Assembly (NCBI RefSeq): GCF_025770735.1
Contig: NZ_JAODPB010000006.1
Coordinates: 1-64,000, forward strand
Reading direction: 5' to 3'
From: Shouchella tritolerans
Lineage (GTDB): Bacteria > Bacillota > Bacilli > Bacillales > Bacillaceae_D
DNA length: 64,000 nt
Part shown: positions 29,860-37,310 of the stretch, piece after piece
How the letters are laid out: the number at the start of each line of letters is the position of its first letter
Position numbering within the stretch: the stretch's first letter is position 1
The notes under the pieces: generated by a model
What the model was told of the DNA's origin: nothing
The model's input: the letters and a program-made list of their open reading frames with translations, nothing else
Databases searched by the model: none
Position numbers and translations under genes: made by a program

Positions 29860-30495
29860 ATGGAAAGCATACACGACGAGCTTCCTCTTCTTTCTTCTAT
29901 TATTAAAGGAATTGCTGCTCAGTTCGGTCCCAACTGTGAAGTTGTTTTGCACGATCTGACAAAAGGGTATGAAAGTACGATTGTCCTCATTGAAAACGCC
30001 CATGTTACTGGCAGAAGGGTCGGCGATTGCGGGAGTAATTTAGGGCTAGAAGTATTACGAGGCAGCACCAACGAAGGGGACCGTTATAACTACATCACCC
30101 ATACACGGGATGGAAAAGTTGTCCGTTCTTCCTCTATCTATCTTAAAAATAGCAAACAAGAAGTAATCGGCAGTATTTGTATCAATATGGACATTTCCGA
30201 TTTGATGATTGCCGAGAATGCAATTAAATCACTAACGTTGCACGACTCCGAGGAGAAAGTCGACGAAGTATTTGTAAGTGACGTCAATGAACTTCTTGAT
30301 CATTTAATAGGAGAATGCCAAAAAGAAATCGGCAAGCCTGTTTCCCACATGTCGAAAGATGAAAAACTAAAAGCACTAAAGTATCTTGATGAAAAAGGGG
30401 CTTTTCTCATTAAAAAAGCTGGTGATCGTGTTTGTGAGTTTTTCGGGATTTCAAAGTTCACGTTGTACAATTATTTAGACGAGGTCCGATCATAA
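29860..30495 (+). CDS. YheO/DauR-type PAS and HTH transcriptional regulator
   Basis: A protein of 211 residues. The N-terminal YheO-like PAS domain (about 8-120) contains FGPNCEVVLHDL, GDRYNYITHTRDGKVVRSSS and EVIGSICINMDIS. The C-terminal HTH_22 (about 160-208) reads EKLKALKYLDEKGAFLIKKA, then VCEFFGISKFTLYNYL. Known members regulate D-amino-acid or small-ligand responses (DauR). The ligand and target are unknown here and no metabolic gene adjoins. ATG at 29860 after GAAAGGGTG. Confidence 0.8.
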   Translation: MESIHDELPLLSSIIKGIAAQFGPNCEVVLHDLTKGYESTIVLIENAHVTGRRVGDCGSNLGLEVLRGSTNEGDRYNYITHTRDGKVVRSSSIYLKNSKQEVIGSICINMDISDLMIAENAIKSLTLHDSEEKVDEVFVSDVNELLDHLIGECQKEIGKPVSHMSKDEKLKALKYLDEKGAFLIKKAGDRVCEFFGISKFTLYNYLDEVRS

Positions 30496-30611
30496 AGATC
30501 AATAAAAGTAGGGGGATTTCATACTAGCTAGATTCTTTACACTTTTACACGCGCATCTCTAGACGCCACGTTGTATCCTTTATTCGTGGCTTTCATGGAA
30601 GAAGATGAACC

Positions 30612-31244
30612 TTATGCCATACTGTTTACAAGATTCCATAGCTCCTCCTCTGCTATGTTTCCGGCTACTCCTGGTTTATCGCGCAAATACGTGACGATCT
30701 CCCCTTGCTGCAATCCTACATAGACATACAGCCCTTTTACAATCATCCTTAAGTACTCAAAGGATGGTGCATGGAACGGTACTTCCTTTTTCCACTTTGC
30801 CGTAAATGTAAAAATGGGAAACCCTTCCTCTTCCCCGGCGTAAAGCACTGTGCCGTACCAAGAAGGAAGTACCGTTTTCCTCCCTCTTTGCTTCACTTCG
30901 CCGATGTCGATTGAAAAAGCGAGTCCATTATTTTCCTGTTTCACGACATCTTCAAATTGCTCTTTTGTAATTAAATACTTCCGGCTATATGTATAAGCTC
31001 CCGCTAAAGGAGTCAAGCCAATAAAAGCCACACCCTTCTTTTGCCAACGGTTTGAGTTTTGAGCAAAATAAAGCGGGAAAGGCAGTCGATGCGCACTTTC
31101 CTTTATTGGGTGGGCAGGATCCGAACAACCAACTTCTTCGATCTCTGCTCCCTCTGGTTGACCGCCTTTTATATAACAAAGAAACCGCTCCCTGTTCATA
31201 TTCGATCCATAGCTGGCATACCAGACATACGTAGCGTTATCCAT
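30612..31244 (-). CDS. Gamma-glutamylcyclotransferase-like fold protein
   Basis: A protein of 210 residues. The N-terminal YASYGSNMNRERFLCYI is the GGCT-fold substrate loop (Y-G-S-N), and a Glu is expected in the ITKEQFEDVV region. It is longer than canonical GGCT enzymes, with YLPF-like aromatic segments and ...LPSWYGTVLYAG. Members of this longer type in Bacillus are of unknown substrate. It is monocistronic with a weak context. Function beyond fold class is not claimed. Confidence 0.6.
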   Translation of the reverse strand: MDNATYVWYASYGSNMNRERFLCYIKGGQPEGAEIEEVGCSDPAHPIKESAHRLPFPLYFAQNSNRWQKKGVAFIGLTPLAGAYTYSRKYLITKEQFEDVVKQENNGLAFSIDIGEVKQRGRKTVLPSWYGTVLYAGEEEGFPIFTFTAKWKKEVPFHAPSFEYLRMIVKGLYVYVGLQQGEIVTYLRDKPGVAGNIAEEELWNLVNSMA

Positions 31245-31343
31245 TCGATTCTCCCCCTATTTTAATCTTAAGCCTCTCCTTTCATTGTTATAAAATCAGC
31301 CCTATTCTATTCTAACTTTATGTAGAGGGAGTTTGTTCTCCCT

Positions 31344-31508
31344 TTAAAGATTGACTGACTTCATCAGCACTAATCCTTTGTCAACTGATGTTTCTATATA
31401 ACCAATGATTTGATCGGATTGTAACAACCAATCATACGGTAAAGATGCCTCTACACCGAGACACATCACTGATCTTTTTCGTTCACGTTCATTGGGCAGA
31501 CACAAAAG
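31344..31508 (-). pseudogene. Unrecognised 3' gene remnant
   Basis: The minus strand reads 54 codons without a start signal: VMCLGVEASLPYDWLLQSDQ, then IIGYIETSVDKGLVLMKSVN, ending in TAA at 31346-31344. A small hairpin (AGGGAG/CTCCCT) follows. It begins inside the terminator of the preceding SnoaL gene. The composition looks protein-like but I cannot name the family. Confidence 0.3.
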
Positions 31509-31532
31509 GAGTGGTTCAAAACCACTCCTTAT
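31506..31532 (-). terminator. Terminator of the SnoaL-like gene
   Basis: AAGGAGTGGTT / AACCACTCCTT (11-bp arms) immediately after the stop codon; on the minus strand the stem ends in CCTTTTG. Confidence 0.75.
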
Positions 31533-31894
31533 ACACTCCCGCTTAAATGTTCATGTATCAATTTCCATTCGCCGTCATAAACGGTGAAAACATTCGTTGC
31601 CCTGCCGCTGCCTGAAACAAACGCGCCATTATGGTATCCTTCATACTGGTACGTATAAATGCATGTAGCGACCTTCTCATCGGCAGCTAGCCAGTGAACA
31701 TTTGTCGCAGCGTAAACTTCCTCTTTAATGACTTGCCAGGCGTGTTGGAAGTAGTTTCCGATTTCCTCCAAAGACGTACACGTTTTATCTGTAAACCAGT
31801 ACACCGCCTCAGGATGCAGCAACTTTTTTACTTCATTAAAATCATGGGTATTTGTTGCGTGAATGTATGCCTCTAATGCTTTCTGATATTCCAT
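31529..31894 (-). CDS. SnoaL/NTF2-like domain protein
   Basis: A protein of 121 residues forming a single NTF2-like cone fold: a helical start (MEYQKALEAYIHATNTHDFN), LLHPEAVYWFTDKT, and strand-rich VHWLAADEKVATCIYTYQYEG...GSGRATNVFTVYDGEWKLIHEHLS. This DUF4440/SnoaL group includes isomerases and binding proteins; no catalytic role can be fixed. The ATG at 31894 follows AGGAGGACACT; an earlier ATG at 31915 lies before that site. Confidence 0.7.
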   Translation of the reverse strand: MEYQKALEAYIHATNTHDFNEVKKLLHPEAVYWFTDKTCTSLEEIGNYFQHAWQVIKEEVYAATNVHWLAADEKVATCIYTYQYEGYHNGAFVSGSGRATNVFTVYDGEWKLIHEHLSGSV

Positions 31895-32020
31895 AGTGTC
31901 CTCCTGAATGATCATGCTTTTCCATCCTTAAAGCTTTATGGACGTCTTAGCCTTTGCCGGGTAACGAACTAAAAGAGGAAAAACGGATGTCAACAATTTC
32001 CCAACGAAACGAACGAGCCG

Positions 32021-32227
32021 TTACGCAAAATCATTGCCATCTGTTCGAATGCCTTCAAATACAATGCGCTGCCGAACATACTCAGGCTCCGCTTTGCTGT
32101 TTTTCTGGGCAAAAACGGGCTTCTCGATCCGCCTTACTGGCCGGTAGCCTTCCCGCTCCATCCGCGCCAAGCAATCGCTAATCGTTTCATTGGCCCCGAC
32201 TTCAAATGTTTGTTTTTTCGGTTTCAC
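32021..32227 (-). CDS. NETI motif-containing protein
   Basis: A basic protein of 68 residues. It carries the eponymous ANETISDCLARMEREGYRP followed by VRRIEKPVF. This small cytosolic family of unknown function is found throughout Bacillaceae. The GTG at 32227 follows AGGAGGAAAAA. Length and motif are complete. Confidence 0.85.
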   Translation of the reverse strand: MKPKKQTFEVGANETISDCLARMEREGYRPVRRIEKPVFAQKNSKAEPEYVRQRIVFEGIRTDGNDFA

Positions 32228-32586
32228 TTTTTCCTCCTGCCATTAAAGCTAGTTTCCTTACAGCGATTTTACCACAAGTCACTCTATTCGCCTCACCTAC
32301 ATAAGTTCCTTTTTAGCTAGAAAGTTTTAAGAAACATTGAACGGCCAATCCCCGATTCGTACCGAGAAAAGGCTGTAACTTAGGAGCATTTTATAACCAA
32401 GTCTATTTTCGCTATTAGTGATTCGTTTTTAGAATGGAGGCACATTAGTATACTTTTAAAAGGCCTGCCAGCTATAAAGGAACCATCTACATTCGGTTTC
32501 AAAACTACTTATCATAAAAAAAGAAGCCGACATTTCCAGCTCAATAAGCTAAAAATAGGCTTCTATACTTAATAAAATGGTACAGT
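32228..32586. other. Intergenic region with the TA-operon terminator
   Basis: About 360 bases without a gene. At 32513-32565 the minus strand has AGAAGCC ... GGCTTCT followed by TTTTTTT, a good terminator for the toxin gene. The rest contains an ATTAGTATA repeat (32446) also seen in the TA promoter region, otherwise nothing recognised. Confidence 0.6.
32513..32565 (-). terminator. Terminator of the AbrB/Doc operon
   Basis: Stem AGAAGCC/GGCTTCT with an internal AGCT-containing stem, followed by a run of seven T on the minus strand. Confidence 0.75.
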
Positions 32587-32988
32587 TTATCCTTTATGCT
32601 CTTGAAGAGAACTGTGCTTGCGAAGCCATTTGCTAATATCTGCAACCTCTAAATGATCAGTCGCAATTGCTACTGTAAATCGTTCGAGCTCAACTTGATT
32701 ATTTGTCAATTCATAGCCGTTCATAACAAGGAAGTATTCAACCGACCATAAGGCCGTTCGTTTATTAGCATTATAAAAACAATGATTCTGCACCAATGAT
32801 TGAAACAAAGCTGCGGCTTTCTCATAAATAGTAGGGTATGCATCTTTTCCAAGCACTGATTGTTTTGGACGATTTAGAGCCGATTCCAGTAAGTTCATTT
32901 CCTTTACGCCAATTTGTTCATCAGGTGAGTATTTCATAATCACATAATGATTAATCCTAATGACTTCTTGCACACTTGGATATTTCAT
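32587..32988 (-). CDS. Doc-type (Fic fold) death-on-curing toxin
   Basis: A protein of 133 residues. The Fic/Doc active-site loop is NHCFYNANKRTAL (His69 to Arg77), matching HxFx(D/N)xNKR; the acidic residue of phage P1 Doc (HPFLDGNKR) is Asn73 here, as in many chromosomal relatives. Doc phosphorylates EF-Tu; whether this variant does so is unknown. It starts 2 nt after the antitoxin stop, so the pair is translationally coupled. No signal peptide. Confidence 0.85.
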   Translation of the reverse strand: MKYPSVQEVIRINHYVIMKYSPDEQIGVKEMNLLESALNRPKQSVLGKDAYPTIYEKAAALFQSLVQNHCFYNANKRTALWSVEYFLVMNGYELTNNQVELERFTVAIATDHLEVADISKWLRKHSSLQEHKG

Positions 32989-32990
32989 TT

Positions 32991-33224
32991 TTACCGGTCA
33001 ACCAAGTTTCGTGTCACAGTCTCAAATTTCTTATCTGTTTTTTTTAAGAAATCGATAAACGCTTGGTCAACTCCTTCGTCTTTTTTCACTGGCTTCACAA
33101 TCATTGCCCCATCTTTGACCTCAATTTCCACCTCAGAACCGTTTTCAATTCCTAATACTTTACGTACATGGGATGGGACCGGTACAGCACTGCTATTTCC
33201 CCAGGGATGGACTTTGAAGGACAT
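32991..33224 (-). CDS. AbrB/MazE-type antitoxin
   Basis: A protein of 77 residues. The swapped-hairpin AbrB DNA-binding domain is at 1-48: KVHPWGNSSAVPVPSHVRKV, then LGIENGSEVEIEVKDGAMIV. The C-terminal acidic helix (VDQAFIDFLKKTDKKFETVT) would neutralise the toxin. The ATG at 33224 is used because AGGAGG lies 7 nt upstream; a longer frame to 33284 lacks a site. Pairing an AbrB-type antitoxin with a Doc toxin is known in Firmicutes. Confidence 0.85.
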   Translation of the reverse strand: MSFKVHPWGNSSAVPVPSHVRKVLGIENGSEVEIEVKDGAMIVKPVKKDEGVDQAFIDFLKKTDKKFETVTRNLVDR

Positions 33225-33249
33225 ATTCTTACCTCCTCTTTGTTCTTTC

Positions 33250-33300
33250 ATTATACTACCGCTCCTTCTTTGATGTATATACATTAGTATATATTAGTTT
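33250..33300 (-). promoter_or_regulatory. Promoter and probable autoregulatory operator of the TA pair
   Basis: Minus-strand TATAAT at 33255-33250. Upstream, ATGTATATACAT (33273-33284) is a perfect palindrome, with two direct ACTAATRTAT repeats extending to 33298. The palindrome covers the expected -35 position, as expected for repression by the antitoxin. Confidence 0.55.
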
Positions 33301-33462
33301 ATGTCATTATTCCCTAAATGCAACCGGTTAAAACGATAGGCCTAATTAGCATGCCTTTGTTTGGTATTTACCGGCTTCTAACTAGCTTGTCTTGAGCAAT
33401 ACTATACCATCCCACCCCCAAACTACTGTCCAGAAATGTGGTCTTTAGCAAAATGAAAGAAA

Positions 33463-33482
33463 CCGCCCATTTCGGGCGGCTT
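33463..33482 (-). terminator. Terminator of the tct operon
   Basis: CCGCCC-GAAAT-GGGCGG followed by TTTCTTTC on the minus strand, just after the tctA stop codon. Confidence 0.82.
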
Positions 33483-33484
33483 GC

Positions 33485-34996
33485 CTACATCCCAATCGTA
33501 CGATTGGTGTCTTGTTTTCGGTTTGCTCTTCTTTTCCGCCATTCTGGGAAAATTAACGCAATAAGCGTTAAGGCAAATAGCGATACAGCGAGTGGGCTTT
33601 GCAGAAAAATCATGAACGATCCATCTGAAATCGTTAATGATTGGCGCAACATCTGTTCCATCATTCCTCCAAGAATAAAGGCAAGGATAAAAGGGGCTGC
33701 CGGGAAAGCAAAGATCCGCATTAAATAGCCGAGTATTCCAAATAAAACGAGTAAATAAAGGTCAAATGTGCTAAAGCTGACCGCGTATACGCCGACCATG
33801 CTAAACACGATAACGAGTGAAATAAGCAAAGGCCGTGGGACCGCCAATATTTTTACGAAGTAAGGAATAAGCGGCAAGTTTAAAATTAACAAGAAGACAT
33901 TGCCGATATACATACTGGCGATAACCCCCCAAAACACAGTTGGATTTTCAGTCATTAACAATGGGCCAGGTTGGACGCCTAGCACGAGAAACGCTCCAAG
34001 CATGACAGCTGTTGTTCCCGAACCAGGAATGCCGAGGCTGAGCAATGGCACAAATGCGCCGCTTGTTGCCGCATTGTTCGCTGTCTCGGGGGCGGCAAGT
34101 CCTTTAATCGAGCCTTTGCCGAATTCTTCTGGTTTTTTCGCAAGCTTTTTTTCAGAAATGTAGGCAATAAACGATGAAATGGTTGCTCCTGCTCCTGGCA
34201 AAATACCAAGGAGAAAGCCTAGGAAAGACTGCCTTGTCATTGGTCCTGTCATTTCCTTAAAATCCGATTTGCTTAATTTTAGACTGCCGATGTTTTTAAA
34301 GGCACTCATTGATTCTTTCCGGTTTAAAATAAGAAAACAAACTTCAGCCAAGGCGAAGACACCAAGGGCAACAATGAGAAAATCGATGCCATCAAGCAGA
34401 TTGACGCTGCCAAATGTAAAACGGGTTGTCCCCGTTTGTGAATCAATGCCGATCGTCACAACCATAAACCCAAGCACCGCAGATGTGAGCGCTTTCAATG
34501 TTGAGCCGTCGCTTAAACTAGCGATAGCTGTCAAACCAAGAAGCATAAGGGCAAAGTATTCTGGCGGCCCAAAGTAGATCGCGACGCTTGCCAACATTGG
34601 CGCAAACAACATTAACAACACAACGCTGACTGTACCGCCAATAAACGAGCAAATGGCCGATATCGCGAGGGCTTTCCCCGCCTTGCCCTGTTTCGCCATC
34701 GGGTAACCGTCAAACGCAGCGGCGACTGTCCCAGCAACACCCGGGGCATTCAACAAAATCGACGACGTCGAGCCCCCATACATCGACCCATAATAGACGC
34801 CGGCCATCATCACAAGTGCAATCGTCGGATTCATGCCATAGGTAATCGGGATCATAATCGCAATCGCGCTAATTGGCCCAAGTCCGGGGATCATCCCAAT
34901 GATGGTGCCAAAAAGCACGCCAATAAAAACAAAAATAATTCCTTCCCAGCTGAATGCAACTTGAAAGCCTTGCAACAGCCCTTCAAATGAGCCCAT
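33485..34996 (-). CDS. tctA: Tripartite tricarboxylate transporter, large membrane subunit
   Basis: A protein of 503 residues with about 11-12 TM segments. The TctA signature stretch GTIIGMIPGLGPISAIAIMIP near the N-terminus and GILPGAGATISSFIAY, GIPGSGTTAVMLGAFLVLG in the middle are characteristic repeats of the family. Together with TctB and the receptor TctC it imports citrate-like carboxylates using a proton or sodium gradient. It lies 12 nt after tctB, is last in the operon, and is followed by a terminator. Confidence 0.9.
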   Translation of the reverse strand: MGSFEGLLQGFQVAFSWEGIIFVFIGVLFGTIIGMIPGLGPISAIAIMIPITYGMNPTIALVMMAGVYYGSMYGGSTSSILLNAPGVAGTVAAAFDGYPMAKQGKAGKALAISAICSFIGGTVSVVLLMLFAPMLASVAIYFGPPEYFALMLLGLTAIASLSDGSTLKALTSAVLGFMVVTIGIDSQTGTTRFTFGSVNLLDGIDFLIVALGVFALAEVCFLILNRKESMSAFKNIGSLKLSKSDFKEMTGPMTRQSFLGFLLGILPGAGATISSFIAYISEKKLAKKPEEFGKGSIKGLAAPETANNAATSGAFVPLLSLGIPGSGTTAVMLGAFLVLGVQPGPLLMTENPTVFWGVIASMYIGNVFLLILNLPLIPYFVKILAVPRPLLISLVIVFSMVGVYAVSFSTFDLYLLVLFGILGYLMRIFAFPAAPFILAFILGGMMEQMLRQSLTISDGSFMIFLQSPLAVSLFALTLIALIFPEWRKRRANRKQDTNRTIGM

Positions 34997-35008
34997 GTTC
35001 TCCCTCCT

Positions 35009-35467
35009 TTAAAACGGCAAAATGCCTGCTGGCAGCCGAATGGCTAACCCGTAATTAAACAACCAATAAACGCCGACTGAAAAGGCAATCGATGTAATCG
35101 CATTAACAAGCCACTTTCGATATCCTAAAAATCGTGAACATACGAGAATGAATAACGTGGTCATTATCACGAAGCCAAGTACTTCAAGTACAGTAATGTA
35201 AATAAGAATGAGCCCCATTACAGTAAGGAGCATCCAAACTTCCTTTTTGGGAATCGTCCGCTTTTTCTTTTGCTCTTCCGTATCAGGGTCTTTCACAAAG
35301 AAAAAACAAATTCCTAGAACAAGCAAACTAGCTCCAAGCATTTTCGGCACTAAGTCCGAATCAACGGGAACAAACGCGTATTTTGGCAATTGGAATGCCA
35401 TCACTAAATAAACAACTGCAATCCCAATCAACACAAGCGAAATCCCTCGATTGACAGTAAGTCTCAT
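35009..35467 (-). CDS. tctB: Tripartite tricarboxylate transporter, small membrane subunit
   Basis: A protein of 152 residues with four TM segments and a basic loop (DPDTEEQKKKRTIPKKE) between TM2 and TM3, the TctB layout. Position between receptor and TctA, with spacings of 12 nt on both sides, confirms it. Confidence 0.85.
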   Translation of the reverse strand: MRLTVNRGISLVLIGIAVVYLVMAFQLPKYAFVPVDSDLVPKMLGASLLVLGICFFFVKDPDTEEQKKKRTIPKKEVWMLLTVMGLILIYITVLEVLGFVIMTTLFILVCSRFLGYRKWLVNAITSIAFSVGVYWLFNYGLAIRLPAGILPF

Positions 35468-35479
35468 GTGATCCCTCCT

Positions 35480-36490
35480 TTAGTCACGGCGGAAGCCTAG
35501 CTCATCCAAAATTTGTTCTAAATCTTCTGATTGTTCCCCTAAGAATGCACGAAACGTCTCAGAATCCATGTACATTTCATCCCACCCATACGCCTCGCGC
35601 ACTTCCGCAAACGCTTCAGACTCGGAAGCTTGTTTAAAGATCGACTCATAATAAGCAAGTTGTTCATCGGTCATATCCGGCGGCCCAAAAATGCCTCGCC
35701 ACACGACAAATTCTGCATCAATGCCCTGTTCCTTCCCTGTTGGCAACGTTGATAAAAACTCGCCTTCCAACCGTTCAGGAGCTGTGATGCCAAGAACTTT
35801 CATTTTGCCTGCACGAGCCTGTTCCGCTGCTTCTGACACGCCTGTTGAGACAACGTCGACGCTGCCATTTAAAACAGAAGTCATCGCCCCGCCTTCCTGA
35901 TCGGAAACATAACGGATTTTTGTAATGTCGACACCAGCCGCATCAGCAAATAAGACAAACTGCATATGGTCCATACTTCCTGGAGATGACACGCCAATTG
36001 TTGTCACTTGGCTCGGATCTTCGCGCATATCGGCAAATAATTCATCAAGTGTATCCCACTTTGCATCTGCTCTCACAGCGAATGCCCCGTAATCGGCAAT
36101 TAAATTGGCAATTGGCGTAAAGTCTTCGTAGCCATATGGAGACTGCCCAGCCAAGGCGACAAAATGCAACGGTGGCGAGGAGATAAAGATATTATGGGGA
36201 TCGTTTCGCTTATGGATGTATGCCCAAGCAACTGCCCCGCCACCGCCAGGTTTATTGACAACGCCAAAACTATGATCAGCAATCTTTTCTTCATCAATCG
36301 TCTTGGCAAGCATTCTTGCGGTTGTGTCCCAGCCGCCTCCAGCTGCCGCAGGAGCAATAAACTCAATGGGGCGGTCCGGCTCCCATTCCCCTTCTGCGTT
36401 AACGGATCCGCTTTGAACCGGCAATGAACAGCCACTAATTAGTAAAGCAACACCTATGCCCACGGTCCATATGCCTTTTTTTATGAACAC
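35480..36490 (-). CDS. tctC: Tripartite tricarboxylate transporter receptor lipoprotein
   Basis: A protein of 336 residues. The lipoprotein signal ends in LISGC (Cys21). Bug/TctC receptor motifs follow: RPIEFIAPAAAGGGWDTTARML, VVNKPGGGGAVAWAYI and GSMDHMQFVLFADAAG. It delivers the carboxylate to TctAB from the outer face of the membrane. First gene of the operon; the start at 36490 has GAAAGGAGAG upstream. A perfect cre site lies 54 bp before it. Confidence 0.88.
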   Translation of the reverse strand: MFIKKGIWTVGIGVALLISGCSLPVQSGSVNAEGEWEPDRPIEFIAPAAAGGGWDTTARMLAKTIDEEKIADHSFGVVNKPGGGGAVAWAYIHKRNDPHNIFISSPPLHFVALAGQSPYGYEDFTPIANLIADYGAFAVRADAKWDTLDELFADMREDPSQVTTIGVSSPGSMDHMQFVLFADAAGVDITKIRYVSDQEGGAMTSVLNGSVDVVSTGVSEAAEQARAGKMKVLGITAPERLEGEFLSTLPTGKEQGIDAEFVVWRGIFGPPDMTDEQLAYYESIFKQASESEAFAEVREAYGWDEMYMDSETFRAFLGEQSEDLEQILDELGFRRD

Positions 36491-36543
36491 CCTACTCTCT
36501 CCTTTCGTTTTATTTTTCTTATCTTACTGAGTTTTTTTCATAA

Positions 36544-36557
36544 TGTAACCGTTTTCA
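36544..36557. promoter_or_regulatory. CcpA cre site upstream of tctC
   Basis: TGTAACCGTTTTCA matches the cre consensus TGWAANCGNTNWCA at all positions. Its place 54 bp before tctC and about 80 bp after the regulator gene indicates carbon catabolite repression of the tricarboxylate transporter. Confidence 0.78.
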
Positions 36558-36607
36558 AAATAACGTTCATTAAGTGCATATTATTTATTTTGTTCATAAA
36601 GTTCACG

Positions 36608-36635
36608 AAAAAAGGGCAAGAGACACCCTCTTGCC
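36608..36635 (-). terminator. Terminator of the DcuS/CitA-type two-component operon
   Basis: GGCAAGAG-GGTGT-CTCTTGCC followed by CTTTTTT on the minus strand, 4 nt after the regulator stop codon. Confidence 0.88.
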
Positions 36636-36638
36636 TTA

Positions 36639-37310
36639 TTACGTTGCCCAGTACTTTCGCTCCGGTCTGCCAACAATGCCATATTCCAGCTCTGCTTTTG
36701 CTTCATTAGTTGAAATTAAATACTCTAAATAACGCCGTGAAGTTGTCCGTGAAGCGCCAAATTTCCGCCCTAATGCTTCAGCTGTTACCCCTTCCGATTG
36801 TTGACGCAGCAATGTGCGCACTTTTTCAAGCGTCAACTGGTCAATTCCTTTTGGCAATGCCACTGGTGGCGTATGTTTGGTTTTGGCGCCTTGGAAAAAT
36901 TGGTCCGCTGCTTGCTGATCTATCGGCTGGCTATCCTGGAGCCACTTACGCAAGCTTTTGGCTTTATCGACCGACTGTTGCAAACGCTCAAACGCAATTG
37001 GTTTCACCAAGTAGTCAACAACGCCATTTCGCAACGCTTTATGGAAGATTGTTTTTTCAGTCGCCGCGGTAATCAAGATGATTTGCATATCGGAGCACGC
37101 TTGGTGCAGCTCTGGCAAAACGTCTACGCCGAGGCGATCTGGCAAGTACACATCCAGCAGCAGCACATCAGGCTGGTGCATTTTTGCAAGTGAAACAGCC
37201 TCTGTCGCATTTTGCGCTTTTGCGACAACGTCTATATTTTTCATTTTCCTTAAAAACTGTTCGTGAATTTCAGCCACTCGATAATCATCTTCGGCGATCA
37301 TTATTTTCAT
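36639..37310 (-). CDS. CitB/DcuR-type response regulator
   Basis: A protein of 223 residues. The receiver domain has EDD at 7-9, phosphoacceptor Asp53 in LLLDVYLPD, Thr in LITAATE and Lys in DYLVKPI. The C-terminal winged HTH (LEKVRTLLRQQSEGVTAEAL, then GRKFGASRTTSRRYLEYL) is that of CitT/DctR-type regulators. It is co-translated with the kinase (4-bp ATGA overlap). It should activate tctCBA in response to external carboxylate. Confidence 0.85.
   Translation of the reverse strand: MKIMIAEDDYRVAEIHEQFLRKMKNIDVVAKAQNATEAVSLAKMHQPDVLLLDVYLPDRLGVDVLPELHQACSDMQIILITAATEKTIFHKALRNGVVDYLVKPIAFERLQQSVDKAKSLRKWLQDSQPIDQQAADQFFQGAKTKHTPPVALPKGIDQLTLEKVRTLLRQQSEGVTAEALGRKFGASRTTSRRYLEYLISTNEAKAELEYGIVGRPERKYWAT

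Noticed and set aside
29709-29906. A 65-codon ORF before the YheO-type regulator
   Set aside because: No site, low-complexity composition, and it overlaps the regulator start.
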